Translations under genes and position numbers: made by a program | Source: Erysipelotrichaceae bacterium | GTDB lineage: Bacteria; Bacillota_I; Bacilli_A; Erysipelotrichales; Erysipelotrichaceae | Length of the DNA stretch: 64,000 nucleotides | NCBI GenBank assembly: GCA_017431825.1 | Contig: JAFRKI010000015.1 | Span: 1 to 64,000 of the forward strand | Direction of reading: 5' to 3' | Part shown: positions 24,457-33,689 of the stretch, piece by piece | Position numbering within the stretch: position 1 is the stretch's first letter | Layout: every line of letters begins with the position of its first letter | Notes under the pieces: model-generated | What the model was told of the DNA's origin: nothing | Seen by the model: the letters and a program-made list of their open reading frames with translations, nothing else | Databases searched by the model: none

Positions 24457-24491
24457 TCCTTGCCCGGCAACGGGCCGTTAGTCCAGAAGGA
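24457..24491 (+). promoter_or_regulatory. Ribosomal-protein leader resembling the S6:S18-binding motif
   Basis: CCCG-GCAA-CGGG forms a GNRA-capped hairpin (24463-24474) directly followed by CCG (24475-24477), like the CCG bulge bound by the S6:S18 complex. TCCTT (24457-24461) can pair with AAGGA (24487-24491), which is part of the rpsF ribosome site, so folding would hide it. Such leaders give autoregulation of rpsF operons. Assignment is by eye. Confidence 0.6.
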
Positions 24492-24500
24492 GGTTAAACA

Positions 24501-24800
24501 ATGAAACAGTATGAGACTATGTATATCATCAAGTCTTCTTTAGACGACGCCGCCAAGAACGCGCTCGTCGAAGAACTGCATGGGATCATCCTCAGACATG
24601 GTGGAAAGATCGACAATGTAGATGACTGGGGATTACGTGATTTTGCGTATGAAATTGATGGTATGACCAAGGGTTATTATGTTGTGACGACTTACACCAT
24701 TGATACTGACGGTTTGAATGAATTCAAGCGTCTGTTAGGCATCAATGCCGATGTCATCAGAGACATGACGATCAATACCGAAGAAAAGGCTGGTAAGTAA
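24501..24800 (+). CDS. rpsF: 30S ribosomal protein S6
   Basis: 99 residues, start MKQYETMYIIKSSLDD and family motifs WGLRDFAYEIDG and KGYYVVTTY. It binds 16S rRNA with S18, encoded two genes downstream. AGAAGGAGG precedes the ATG. First gene of rpsF-ssb-rpsR, followed one base later by ssb. Confidence 0.97.
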   Translation: MKQYETMYIIKSSLDDAAKNALVEELHGIILRHGGKIDNVDDWGLRDFAYEIDGMTKGYYVVTTYTIDTDGLNEFKRLLGINADVIRDMTINTEEKAGK

Positions 24801-24801
24801 C

Positions 24802-25272
24802 ATGATCAACAAAGTGGTACTGGTAGGAAGACTTACCAAGGACATTGAACTGAGAAAGACCAATTCCAATATCTCTACCTGTACTTTTACCCTGGCCTGC
24901 AACCGCCGCTTTGCGAACGCCCAGAACGGGGGCCCGACTGCCGACTTTATTAACTGTGTTGCATGGAGGCAATCGGCAGATTTCCTGGCCCAGTATGCTT
25001 CCAAGGGTTCGATCGTAGGCGTTGAAGGCCGGATCACTACCAGAAACTATGATGGCCCTAACGGTAAAGTCTATGTGACGGAAGTCACTTGCGACAACGT
25101 TCAGCTCATCGGCAGCAGCAACAGAACTGCTCCTGTCCAGAACGTTGCCCCGAGTTCCAACCAGACCTTTACACCGAGCAACGAGGCATCATATTCCGAG
25201 AATGACTTTGAAGACGAATTCTCCAATACGCCGTCACTCGATATTTCCAGTGACGACCTGCCGTTTTATTAA
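24802..25272 (+). CDS. ssb: Single-stranded DNA-binding protein
   Basis: 156 residues. The N-terminal OB fold ([42 protein letters not shown]) is followed by a disordered Asn/Ser-rich linker and the acidic tip SSDDLPFY that recruits replication and repair proteins. The usual tip ends in DLPF; here a Tyr follows. It lies between rpsF and rpsR as in most Bacillota. Confidence 0.96.
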   Translation: MINKVVLVGRLTKDIELRKTNSNISTCTFTLACNRRFANAQNGGPTADFINCVAWRQSADFLAQYASKGSIVGVEGRITTRNYDGPNGKVYVTEVTCDNVQLIGSSNRTAPVQNVAPSSNQTFTPSNEASYSENDFEDEFSNTPSLDISSDDLPFY

Positions 25273-25289
25273 TAAGAAAGGAAGTTATT

Positions 25290-25520
25290 ATGGCTTTTAG
25301 AAAACAGAGAGGCGGATATAAGAAGGTCTGTTACATCACCAAGAACAAGATCACCTATATTGACTATAAAGATGTAGAATTACTCAAGAAATTCATCAGC
25401 GCTAACGGTAAGATCACTCCAAGAAGAGTTACCGGTACCAGTGCCAAGTATCAGAGAATGCTGACTACGGCTATCAAGAGAGCCAGACAGATGGCTCTGC
25501 TGCCTTACATCGCTGATTAA
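25290..25520 (+). CDS. rpsR: 30S ribosomal protein S18
   Basis: 76 residues, with [36 protein letters not shown] and [16 protein letters not shown]. No CxxC zinc site. GAAAGGAAG precedes the ATG. Confidence 0.97.
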   Translation: MAFRKQRGGYKKVCYITKNKITYIDYKDVELLKKFISANGKITPRRVTGTSAKYQRMLTTAIKRARQMALLPYIAD

Positions 25521-25527
25521 TCACAAC

Positions 25528-25556
25528 AGCCTCCGTACTTTTTAGGGAGGCTTTCT
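25528..25556 (+). terminator. rpsR terminator that also contains the next gene's ribosome site
   Basis: AGCCTCC and GGAGGCT pair, followed by TTCTTT. The 3' arm GGAGG is 10 bases before the ATG at 25561 and is the only ribosome-site-like sequence for that gene. Confidence 0.75.
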
Positions 25557-25560
25557 TTAT

Positions 25561-26577
25561 ATGAACAAGACCAAGAAACTAACACAGGGGGCCATGCTGC
25601 TGGCGATAGTCGGAGCAGTGATGCTTATCGACCGTCAGATCGGTTTTCTCTTTGAATACATCATCTTCATGGTGGCCCCGGTAGTCATCGTCATCTATAC
25701 CGTAATGTATTCCCTGAAAGACGGAGGCATCCTTTGTTTCGGACTGATGGTCCTGGGGATCCTTTTCGGTTCCACCAGCGCCTATGTCTACATGCCTTTG
25801 TCGATAATCGTGGGACTGGGTCTGGGTATCTGCATAAAGAAGGAACTTAACCGGAACATCCTTCTTCTGGTGACGATGATCCTTTACATACTGGGAGAAG
25901 TGATCATCACCTTTGCGGTCATGCCGATACTGGGCATCGATCTGGCAGCCCAGATGAACGAACTGAGCGCTGCCCTTACCGAATACGGAATGATGGATTC
26001 CCTTTCCCTTATCAGCAATAATGTTTCCACATTACTGGTAGTCGTCTATGTGGCTTCGGTCATCATTACCGGCGCCCTGGAAGGCTTCTTTACCTATTTT
26101 GTGTCATTAATACTGCTGAAAAGACTTAAAATTAAAGATATAGGAGTAAGCAACGCCTTAGACCTCAGGATGTCGCCGGCCATGGCTTACATCCTGTTCG
26201 TGCTGTCCATAGGCATGTTCGTACTGGGCAGGGTGCCGGTCATGCTGGAGAAGTATGAGATGCTTTACTATATCCTGATCTGCATCTCCTTCATGGCTAC
26301 CATCGCCCTGTTCTATTACGGATATATCTTTGCGACCATTTATCTCAAGCTGTTCTTCGGCAAGAAGTCGGTGTTCTTCCTGATCCTGCTTGTCATCTTC
26401 CTGTTCCCGACATCGTATCTGGTACTGATGATTGTGGGCTTCCTTTACGGAGCCGGACCTTTAAGAAGAGTGCTCGAAGACAAGATGGAACTGGCAAGAC
26501 AGATCGAAAAGGAAAGACAGCTGAGAAAGAAAGAGCAGGAAAACAGAGAGTCGGATACGGATGAAAAGAAACAGTAG
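25561..26577 (+). CDS. YybS-family (DUF2232) membrane protein
   Basis: 338 residues with about eight hydrophobic helices (first GAMLLAIVGAVMLIDRQIGF) and a charged Lys/Glu-rich C-terminal tail (ARQIEKERQLRKKEQENRE). It matches the DUF2232/YybS membrane proteins that sit between rpsR and gdpP in Bacillota. Molecular function is not established. It overlaps gdpP by 17 bases. Its likely ribosome site lies inside the preceding terminator hairpin. Confidence 0.8.
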   Translation: MNKTKKLTQGAMLLAIVGAVMLIDRQIGFLFEYIIFMVAPVVIVIYTVMYSLKDGGILCFGLMVLGILFGSTSAYVYMPLSIIVGLGLGICIKKELNRNILLLVTMILYILGEVIITFAVMPILGIDLAAQMNELSAALTEYGMMDSLSLISNNVSTLLVVVYVASVIITGALEGFFTYFVSLILLKRLKIKDIGVSNALDLRMSPAMAYILFVLSIGMFVLGRVPVMLEKYEMLYYILICISFMATIALFYYGYIFATIYLKLFFGKKSVFFLILLVIFLFPTSYLVLMIVGFLYGAGPLRRVLEDKMELARQIEKERQLRKKEQENRESDTDEKKQ

Positions 26578-28522
26578 AATAATCGCTGCAGTGATCGTTA
26601 TCTTCCTGCTGCTGGCAGCAGCAGTTGCCGTCAGTTTTTTCGTATTGCATGAATACAACTATCTGGCACTGATCGTGCTGCTCGTGTCCTTCGTATCGGT
26701 CATCATCCTTTATATCGTGCAGACCAATTACCACAAGGTGCTTTCCGATGACATCGAAAGCAGCATTTCCTCTTCGATGTCTGAAGCTCTTAAAGAAGGA
26801 GAAATGGGCATCCTTGTCTATAACGAAGAATACGAGATCACCTGGCTGTCGGCCATGTTCTACGAAAAGCAGATCAACAGAGTAGGTGAAAAAGTCCTGG
26901 TCTGGCTGCCGGAACTGCAGGATCTTCTCAGCGGCAAAGCCGAAAGAACGGTCGTAGTGATCAACGAAGACAAGTATGAAGTATCCAAGAAGGACGATGC
27001 CTATGTCCTGTTCTTCAAGGACATCTCCAAGGAATACGACCTGGAGAAGGAAGTAAATGACAAGGCCTATGTACTGGGCCTGGTGAACTTTGACAATTTT
27101 GATGAGGCCAGTCTCAATGAGAACGATGTCGCCTACATCAATTCCAATATAAGAGTACCGGTCCTGGAGTATTTCCGGAAGTTCGGTATCGTCTTCAAGA
27201 CTCTGAGAAACAACCGTCTGCAGCTGATCCTTAATGATAGGATCTACCATAAGCTGCTGGATGACCGTTTCTCGATCCTGAACAAGGTCCGAAGGGAGGC
27301 CAAAGCCGAAGACATGGACGTTACCCTGTCGATGGCTTTTGCGTACGGTTCCGATGATCTTACCGAACTTGATGAAGTAGCCAGCGGCCTTCTCGAAATA
27401 GCCGAGACCCGAGGCGGTGACCAGGTAGTCACCAGAAAGATCGGCGATGAGGCCATCTTCTACGGCGGGTCGAGCGAAGCCAGGGAAAGACAGTCCAAGG
27501 TCAAGATCAGGGTCGTTGCGAATACCATAAGAAGGATGATCAACGATGCCAGCAACGTGATGATCGTCGGTCATATCGATGCGGACGGCGACTGTATCGG
27601 TTCTGCCTTAGCCATGTCCCTTATCGTCAGGACCATGCATAAGGACACCTATATCGTACTGAAGAACAGCAAGATCGAGCCGATGATCCATGACGTGCTG
27701 GTCAGATACAATCCGGTGCTCTCGGAAAGACACAGCTTCGTTACGGAAAGCGAAGCCATCAGTCATCTTGACGACGATTCACTGGTCATCATGGTGGACC
27801 ATCATGCGGCTGCCAATTCCAGCTGCAGGGAACTGCTCAAGGCGGCTAAGAACATCGTGATCATCGATCATCACCGCCGTAGAGCGGATCTTGATGTCGA
27901 TGCGAGCTTCCTGTACGTGGAAGCCGGAGCCAGTTCCGCTACCGAACTGGTGGTCGAGATGTTCCCTTACTTCTCAAGGAACATCGATATCGTCAGGGAA
28001 GAAGCCAATATCATGTATATAGGCTTACTTATAGATACCAATCATTTCCGTTCCCGTGTGAACAGCCGGACCTTCGATGTCGCCAGAACGCTCAAGCAGT
28101 ACGGCGCCGATTCGGCTGAATGCGAGGAACTGATCGAAGAGCCTTACGAGATGACCAAGAAGCGTTATGAGATCCTGGCCCAGGCTAAGCGTTTCCGTGA
28201 CAACATCATGATCGCCAACATGAAGGAAAGCTATCCGCGTTCGGTTGCTTCGCAGGCCGTAGATATCATGATCGACATCAAGGAGATCGACTGCGCCTTC
28301 GTCATCTGGAAGATCAGCAGCAACGAAGTGGCCGTAAGCGCCCGCAGCAAGGGCAATATCAACGTCCAGGTAATTCTGGAGAAATTGGGCGGCGGCGGTC
28401 ATATGACGGCAGCCGGTCTGCAGACGAAGGAATACAGCCAGGACGAACTGTATAATAAACTGTTAGATGCGTTGAACGAATATCTGGAAAGTGTGGAAAA
28501 AGATGAAAGTGATACTGCTTAG
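26561..28522 (+). CDS. gdpP: Cyclic-di-AMP phosphodiesterase GdpP
   Basis: 653 residues with the full GdpP layout: two N-terminal membrane helices ([20 protein letters not shown] and [19 protein letters not shown]), a PAS-like region, a degenerate GGDEF-like domain (to about 320), DHH domain with [14 protein letters not shown] and MVDHHAAAN, and DHHA1 with [10 protein letters not shown]. It hydrolyses c-di-AMP to pApA and opposes the CdaA encoded at 10662-11687. It overlaps yybS upstream and rplI downstream. Confidence 0.95.
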   Translation: MKRNSRIIAAVIVIFLLLAAAVAVSFFVLHEYNYLALIVLLVSFVSVIILYIVQTNYHKVLSDDIESSISSSMSEALKEGEMGILVYNEEYEITWLSAMFYEKQINRVGEKVLVWLPELQDLLSGKAERTVVVINEDKYEVSKKDDAYVLFFKDISKEYDLEKEVNDKAYVLGLVNFDNFDEASLNENDVAYINSNIRVPVLEYFRKFGIVFKTLRNNRLQLILNDRIYHKLLDDRFSILNKVRREAKAEDMDVTLSMAFAYGSDDLTELDEVASGLLEIAETRGGDQVVTRKIGDEAIFYGGSSEARERQSKVKIRVVANTIRRMINDASNVMIVGHIDADGDCIGSALAMSLIVRTMHKDTYIVLKNSKIEPMIHDVLVRYNPVLSERHSFVTESEAISHLDDDSLVIMVDHHAAANSSCRELLKAAKNIVIIDHHRRRADLDVDASFLYVEAGASSATELVVEMFPYFSRNIDIVREEANIMYIGLLIDTNHFRSRVNSRTFDVARTLKQYGADSAECEELIEEPYEMTKKRYEILAQAKRFRDNIMIANMKESYPRSVASQAVDIMIDIKEIDCAFVIWKISSNEVAVSARSKGNINVQVILEKLGGGGHMTAAGLQTKEYSQDELYNKLLDALNEYLESVEKDESDTA

Positions 28523-28943
28523 TGACGTAAAGAAACTCGGCAAGAAGGGTGACGTCAAGGAAGTTGCCGACGGCTATGCCAAGAACTTCCTGTTCCCCAG
28601 AAAGCTTGCCGTACAAGCTTCCGAATCCGCCAGCAAGGTCCTGGAAAAGGAAAACGATGAAAAGGCCAGGCAGGCTGAGATCGATATGGAAGCAGCCAAC
28701 AAGATCAAAGAAAGACTGAAAGACCTGAAACTGGAATTCCTGGTCAAAGCCAGGGACGGAAAGGTATCAGGAGCCATTTCCAATGCCCGTATCGCCGAGG
28801 AACTGGAGAAATACGATATAAAGATCGATAAGAGAAAGATCTTTGAAAACGTGCCCGTATCGGCTTTAGGATCGACGGAAGTCAAGGTCGAGCTTTACAA
28901 GGGCATAATTGGTACAATAGAAGTGATCCTCAAGGAAGAATAG
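28503..28943 (+). CDS. rplI: 50S ribosomal protein L9
   Basis: 146 residues from ATG 28503 ([21 protein letters not shown]), the conserved L9 start; an ATG four codons upstream is less likely. The N-domain [13 protein letters not shown], a long helix (about 40-75) and the C-domain with [16 protein letters not shown] are complete. It overlaps gdpP by 20 bases. Confidence 0.96.
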   Translation: MKVILLSDVKKLGKKGDVKEVADGYAKNFLFPRKLAVQASESASKVLEKENDEKARQAEIDMEAANKIKERLKDLKLEFLVKARDGKVSGAISNARIAEELEKYDIKIDKRKIFENVPVSALGSTEVKVELYKGIIGTIEVILKEE

Positions 28944-28945
28944 TT

Positions 28946-30283
28946 ATGACTCAGAAGAATATTCCTTACAGTATTGAAGCTGAAGAATCCCTGCTGGGAA
29001 ATATCCTTTTGTATAAGGATGCCATGCAGGAAACGATGGAAGCCGGTATCACCAGTGAAGATTTTTATATTGAGAAACATAAAAGGATCTTCTCCATCAT
29101 GGCCAACATGTACAACAACAAGGAAAACATCGATACCGTATCCTTAAGCGCCAAACTCAAGGACTTCGATTACTTTGACAAGGTCGGCGGCCTTGAGTAT
29201 CTGATGAAGCTGACCGATGCCACCATCTCCAATGTCAATACCAAGGAATATATAAGGATCATCAAGAATAAATCCCTGTCAAGGAAGATCATCAAGGCCG
29301 GAGAAGAGATAGCGACCGAAGGCTATGACGGATCAGGAAGCATCGATGAACTCTTGGACAGTGCTGAAAAGAAGATACTGGAAATAACCAGGAGCCGGAC
29401 CGATGCGGACTTCAAGGAAGGAAGCGTGGTCTTCGATGAGGCGATCAAAAGGATCGAAGCCATCGAAGCGGCCGGATCGGCCATAACCGGTGTCAGGAGC
29501 CGTTTCTCGGCTCTGGACAACATGACCGCCGGATTCCAGAGAGGCGATCTGATCCTGGTAGCAGCCCGTCCGAGTATGGGCAAGTCCGCACTGGCACTAA
29601 ACATCGCCATCAATTCCGCGATGGTAAGTCAGGGCGCCTGTGCCATCTTCTCGCTGGAAATGCCGGCTGAACAGATGGCCATGCGTATGTTTTCGGCCAA
29701 GGCCAAGGTCGACGGCCAGAAACTGAGAAAAGGACAATTGAACGATTCCGACTGGTCCAAGATAAATGAAGCGGCCCAGGAGCTTAAGCATCAGAAGTTC
29801 TTCATCGACGACACTCCGGGCATCAAGGTCAGCGACATGTATGCCAAGTGCCGTAAGCTGAAGAATGACCACGGACTCTATCTGGTCATCGTCGACTATA
29901 TCCAGCTCATCCAGGCTACCGGCAAGTCCGAATCAAGACAGCAGGAGGTATCGGAGATATCAAGAAGACTCAAGGCTATGGCCAGGGAACTGGACGTACC
30001 GGTCATCGCTTTGTCTCAGCTGTCCCGTAGCGTCGAACAAAGACAGGATAAAAGACCGATGCTTTCGGACTTAAGAGAATCGGGTGCCCTGGAACAGGAT
30101 GCCGATGTCGTACTGTTCATCTATCGTGAAGAGTACTATAACCGTGAAGAAGAGAACAGCAGCCAGAGAGAAGACGTTGAGATCATCGTCGCCAAGCACC
30201 GTAACGGTCCTACCGGCAAATTCACTCTGGCCTTTGAAAAGGGCTACAATGCCTTCTATTCCATCAGCAACAGTTTTGAATAA
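28946..30283 (+). CDS. dnaB: Replicative DNA helicase DnaB (DnaC in Bacillus naming)
   Basis: 445 residues. N-terminal domain IPYSIEAEESLLGNIL, a linker, and a RecA-like motor with Walker A AARPSMGKSALALN, Walker B LVIVDYIQLI, and RESGALEQDADVVLFIYREE with the downstream KHRNGPTG. It unwinds DNA at the fork. AAGGAA precedes the ATG. It abuts the M23 peptidase gene, overlapping by one base. Confidence 0.96.
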   Translation: MTQKNIPYSIEAEESLLGNILLYKDAMQETMEAGITSEDFYIEKHKRIFSIMANMYNNKENIDTVSLSAKLKDFDYFDKVGGLEYLMKLTDATISNVNTKEYIRIIKNKSLSRKIIKAGEEIATEGYDGSGSIDELLDSAEKKILEITRSRTDADFKEGSVVFDEAIKRIEAIEAAGSAITGVRSRFSALDNMTAGFQRGDLILVAARPSMGKSALALNIAINSAMVSQGACAIFSLEMPAEQMAMRMFSAKAKVDGQKLRKGQLNDSDWSKINEAAQELKHQKFFIDDTPGIKVSDMYAKCRKLKNDHGLYLVIVDYIQLIQATGKSESRQQEVSEISRRLKAMARELDVPVIALSQLSRSVEQRQDKRPMLSDLRESGALEQDADVVLFIYREEYYNREEENSSQREDVEIIVAKHRNGPTGKFTLAFEKGYNAFYSISNSFE

Positions 30284-31794
30284 TGAATAAGAAGAATATC
30301 CTCATACTGATTATCTGCTTTCTGCTCAGCCTGATCATCGCCTTAGGTGTGCCTTTGGTATTCGGCGAGAGCAAGACGATCAGCGTCGAAGCAAAGACCG
30401 ATTCCCTGATCGAACAGAAAGTAACGGGATATTCGGACCATAAGATAACCTACAGCAAGCTTTACTATAACGGTACCCTGCTGGGTACCATTACCGACCT
30501 TGACCGGATCTATGAGGGTATCGAAGAAGAATACCGCAACTATGAAGACCGCTTCCCGGATACGGTTTTGGGCTTAAGCGAAGATCTATACATAGTACAG
30601 GAAGATACCTTCAACGTCGTTGAAAACAAGGACGAAGAGATACTGCGCTATCTTATCAGCAACAATCTTTTAGGTGTCAAGACCAATGCCATCGAGTTTT
30701 CGACAGCTTCAGGCATTTATGACATCATCTACGTCAATAATCTTGACGATTTCTATACGGCCAGGGATCAGTTCCTGCTTAATTTCATATCCGAAGACGT
30801 ACTCGATTCCTTAAGGAACAATGAGGAGATATCCGAACCAAGCGATTTCGGCACTAAAGATATGAATCTAAGTATCGAAGAGACCATGACTTTTACTGAG
30901 GCTTTCGTTTCTCCAAGCGAGATCTTCACCAGCCGCAACGAGATATACAACTACCTCTGTTACGGACGCAACAGTGAAAGACAGTACTATGAGACCGTGG
31001 AGGGCGATACCCTGGCAGGTGTCGGCTACCGTTTCCAGAACATGTCTCCTAGACAGCTGATGATGCTGAACCCGGACATCATCTATTCCGAGGATCAGGT
31101 GCTGGGCGTAGGCACGATGCTGAACGTTACCTATTTCTCAAGTCCGATAACGGTCGTCGTCACCAAGAACCGTCTGGCTCAGGAAACCATCAATCCGGAG
31201 AACCCGGTCTACAGAACCGATCCGAATCTGCCTACCGGTTCCCTGGTCATAGAAGTCAAGGAAGAAAACGGTCTGAAGAACGTTCTTTATGAAGAGACCT
31301 GGGTAAACGGCGTACTGCAGACCGGCAGCGCCAAATCCAGCGTCGTCGTTAAAGAGCCGGTCCAGGGCGTCATCGTCGTAGGAACCATGAAGGTACCTAA
31401 CGTCGGTTCCGGCAACTATATCTGGCCGGTCGACAATCCGCATATCACCTGCGGCTGGGGCTGTTACTATGGCCATACCGGTACCGATATCGTCAACCGT
31501 TACAACAAGTACGGACCGATCTATGCGATCGATACCGGCATCGTCGAAACCGCCAGTTACCATTACATCAACGGCAACTACATCGTCATCGATCATGGCG
31601 GCGGCATCAAGACCTATTACGGACACTGTTCAGCCATGTATGTGGTACCGGGTCAGACTGTCCAAAGAGGTGAAGTCATCGGCCAGATCGGCAAGACCGG
31701 TGTGGCGACCGGTCCGCACGTTCACCTGCATTTCATCATAGACGGCGTCATAACCAACGCCTGCAACTTCATGAACTGCGCTTCCATACAGTGA
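30283..31794 (+). CDS. Cell-wall M23 peptidase with LysM and G5 domains
   Basis: 503 residues. An N-terminal membrane anchor or signal (ILILIICFLLSLIIALGVPLVF) is followed by a region of about 200 residues of unknown fold, a LysM-like segment (YYETVEGDTLAGVGYRF...LNPDIIYSED), a G5-type domain (LVIEVKEENGLKNVLYEETW) and a C-terminal M23 domain. The latter has GHTGTDI and GPHVHLHF with the Zn-binding His/Asp residues, so it is probably an active endopeptidase cutting peptidoglycan cross-links. It follows dnaB directly and precedes the HtrA-like gene. Confidence 0.88.
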   Translation: MNKKNILILIICFLLSLIIALGVPLVFGESKTISVEAKTDSLIEQKVTGYSDHKITYSKLYYNGTLLGTITDLDRIYEGIEEEYRNYEDRFPDTVLGLSEDLYIVQEDTFNVVENKDEEILRYLISNNLLGVKTNAIEFSTASGIYDIIYVNNLDDFYTARDQFLLNFISEDVLDSLRNNEEISEPSDFGTKDMNLSIEETMTFTEAFVSPSEIFTSRNEIYNYLCYGRNSERQYYETVEGDTLAGVGYRFQNMSPRQLMMLNPDIIYSEDQVLGVGTMLNVTYFSSPITVVVTKNRLAQETINPENPVYRTDPNLPTGSLVIEVKEENGLKNVLYEETWVNGVLQTGSAKSSVVVKEPVQGVIVVGTMKVPNVGSGNYIWPVDNPHITCGWGCYYGHTGTDIVNRYNKYGPIYAIDTGIVETASYHYINGNYIVIDHGGGIKTYYGHCSAMYVVPGQTVQRGEVIGQIGKTGVATGPHVHLHFIIDGVITNACNFMNCASIQ

Positions 31795-31801
31795 GGTAAA
31801 T

Positions 31802-32848
31802 ATGAAGAATAATCGTACTTTATATATCATCATCGCCGTTCTCTGTGTCTGGGTACTGGTACTCAGCGTGGCGGTGATCAGAAAAGGACGGGCAGTACTG
31901 CCAAACGAAATAAGTGAATACAACGTCAGCGGCTTTTCGACTGACTTAAGCAAGGTCTACGACCAGAACAAGTCTTCCGTCGTTACCGTGGAGCACGGGA
32001 GCGAGCTTTCCAGCGGTTTCATCTATGCGAAAAGAGATGATAAAGTCTATATCGTCACCACCTACCACGGCGTCAGCGGCGGCAATGACATCAGCGTCCA
32101 TTTCAATAACGGCTACCGCATCAGGGCTTCGCTCAAGGACTATGACGTCTTTGCGGATGTGGCTTTACTGGAATGCGAATTCGAATATGAAGTGAAGCCG
32201 GTAAGCCTGGGAGACAGCTCCCTGGTTTCGACCGGCGAATTCGTGCTGGGCATCGGCGTAAGGGAAAAGCTCGATTACGACTTCTCATCCCAGTTCGGCA
32301 TGGTGTCATCAAGATACCGGGAAGTCGAAAACAATATCAGTTTCAGGGGAAGCTACTACAGCTATTATGAAGGACTGATACAGCTCTCCGGCGAATTCTC
32401 CAAAGGCTACAGCGGCTGTCCGGTCTTCAACATGAACGGAGAAGCCATCGGCATGATCACGATGGAAGACGGCAGCATCGTCTTTGCGCTGCCGGTCAAC
32501 GAGATCAGGATCATCGCCGACAGGATGATGGAGGAAGAGGACTATACCAAGCTGCAGCTGGGCACCGGCGGCAGATACATCGCCGATCTGGAGAAATATG
32601 AGACCGTCAGCCTCAACATCAACGTGGAGACCATCGACGGCTACTATGTCGAAAGCGTCAGACCGGGCTCTTTGGCTTCCACTTTAGGCATAAACAGAGG
32701 TGACATCATCACTTCCATCAACGGTACGGAAATAAAGAACAGCGATGCCATGCTGAAGATCTGCTACTCGGAAATGAATGAGATCGAAGCTGAGATCATC
32801 AGAAACGGGGAAAAGATCACCTTAAGAGGAAGCATCAGCAGTGATTAA
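31802..32848 (+). CDS. HtrA-like trypsin-type serine protease with one PDZ domain
   Basis: 348 residues. N-terminal membrane helix (LYIIIAVLCVWVLVLSVAVI), protease domain with His in VTTYHGVSGG, Asp in VFADVALLE and Ser in KGYSGCPVFN, then a PDZ domain (YVESVRPGSLASTLGINRGD). The triad is intact but two positions are atypical: TYHGV instead of TNxHV and GYSGCP instead of GNSGGP. It probably handles misfolded or specific proteins outside the membrane. GAGG precedes the ATG; it overlaps rlmH by 8 bases. Confidence 0.85.
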   Translation: MKNNRTLYIIIAVLCVWVLVLSVAVIRKGRAVLPNEISEYNVSGFSTDLSKVYDQNKSSVVTVEHGSELSSGFIYAKRDDKVYIVTTYHGVSGGNDISVHFNNGYRIRASLKDYDVFADVALLECEFEYEVKPVSLGDSSLVSTGEFVLGIGVREKLDYDFSSQFGMVSSRYREVENNISFRGSYYSYYEGLIQLSGEFSKGYSGCPVFNMNGEAIGMITMEDGSIVFALPVNEIRIIADRMMEEEDYTKLQLGTGGRYIADLEKYETVSLNINVETIDGYYVESVRPGSLASTLGINRGDIITSINGTEIKNSDAMLKICYSEMNEIEAEIIRNGEKITLRGSISSD

Positions 32849-33299
32849 GCTGGTGTGCGTAGGAAAAGTCAAAGATAAAAACCTTCTGGCTCTTATCGAT
32901 GATTATAAAAAGAAGATAAACAGTTATCATAAACTGGACATCATTGAAGTTAAGGACGAGCCTATTAAAGACAATGAAAAGGCCGTTTTGGACATTGAAG
33001 CACAGCGCCTTCTTGACAGGATAAAGGACGACGAATACGTTATTTTACTTGATCTGCACGGTAAAAGCGTCGATTCGCCTTCTCTGGCGGCTAAAATAGA
33101 CAGCATATTTATCAGAAACTCCAGGCTGACCTTTGTGATAGGGGGATCTTTAGGCCTGGGAGAAGCCGTCAGAAAACGGGCTGATGAGGCTATAAAGCTC
33201 TCTGATCTGACGTTTCTCCATCAGATGACCCGTCTCATCATTCTGGAGCAGATATACCGCAGTTTCAAAATACTTAATAACGAAAATTATCATAAGTAA
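32841..33299 (+). CDS. rlmH: 23S rRNA pseudouridine-1915 N3-methyltransferase RlmH
   Basis: 152 residues, SPOUT fold. Seen: IKLVCVGKVKDK at the start, LLDLHGKSVDS, the SAM-knot FVIGGSLGLGEAV and the C-terminal FLHQMTRLIILEQIYRSFKI ending in NYHK. It methylates helix 69 of 23S rRNA. In many Bacillota it follows an HtrA-like gene, as here. Confidence 0.95.
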   Translation: MIKLVCVGKVKDKNLLALIDDYKKKINSYHKLDIIEVKDEPIKDNEKAVLDIEAQRLLDRIKDDEYVILLDLHGKSVDSPSLAAKIDSIFIRNSRLTFVIGGSLGLGEAVRKRADEAIKLSDLTFLHQMTRLIILEQIYRSFKILNNENYHK

Positions 33300-33304
33300 A
33301 AGTA

Positions 33305-33333
33305 TTGCGTAAACGCTTACATTTGATTAAAAT
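33305..33333 (+). promoter_or_regulatory. Promoter of ptsH with an overlapping candidate cre site
   Basis: TTGCGT (33305-33310), a 17-base spacer and TAAAAT (33328-33333). On the minus strand 33308-33321 reads TGTAAGCGTTTACG, a close match to the CcpA cre consensus (TGWAANCGNTNWCA, last base off). It overlaps the -35 and spacer, where binding of CcpA would repress. Confidence 0.65.
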
Positions 33334-33362
33334 ATTAGTGTAAGAAAAGGAGATGAGGAAAA

Positions 33363-33629
33363 ATGAAAGAAATTACTGTATTAGTTGTTGACCCTGTAGG
33401 TTTACACGCTCGTCCTGCTACAGTAGCTGTAAATGCTGCCAGCAAGTTCAAGAGCGATGTTAAAGTTGCTTTTAACGATAAAGCAGTCAATATGAAATCA
33501 ATTATGGGTGTTATGTCTCTCGGTATCCCTACACAGTCTGAAATCACTATTTCCTGTGAAGGTGAAGATGAAGAAGAAGCCATTGCTCAGATTGAAGAAA
33601 TATTGAGAACTCAGAAGGTAATAGCTTAA
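33363..33629 (+). CDS. ptsH: Phosphocarrier protein HPr
   Basis: 88 residues. His15 in GLHARPA receives phosphate from enzyme I; Ser46 in VNMKSIMGV is the site used by HPr kinase, which is encoded at 60727-61668. It carries sugar-uptake phosphate and, as P-Ser-HPr, acts as CcpA corepressor. AAGGAG lies before the ATG. Single-gene transcript: own promoter and terminator, no ptsI beside it. Confidence 0.97.
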   Translation: MKEITVLVVDPVGLHARPATVAVNAASKFKSDVKVAFNDKAVNMKSIMGVMSLGIPTQSEITISCEGEDEEEAIAQIEEILRTQKVIA

Positions 33630-33648
33630 GAAAGTAAATCTGAATCAG

Positions 33649-33677
33649 ACAGGAGAGGGTGCTCTCCTGTTTTTTTA
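33649..33677 (+). terminator. Terminator after ptsH
   Basis: ACAGGAGA and TCTCCTGT pair around a short G-rich loop, followed by seven T. Confidence 0.9.
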
Positions 33678-33689
33678 AAGGAGGAACTT

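Noticed and set aside
26393..27574. 393-codon open frame on the minus strand opposite yybS/gdpP.
   Set aside because: Overlaps conserved DUF2232 and GdpP coding sequence; the translation has no recognisable domain. Shadow frame.
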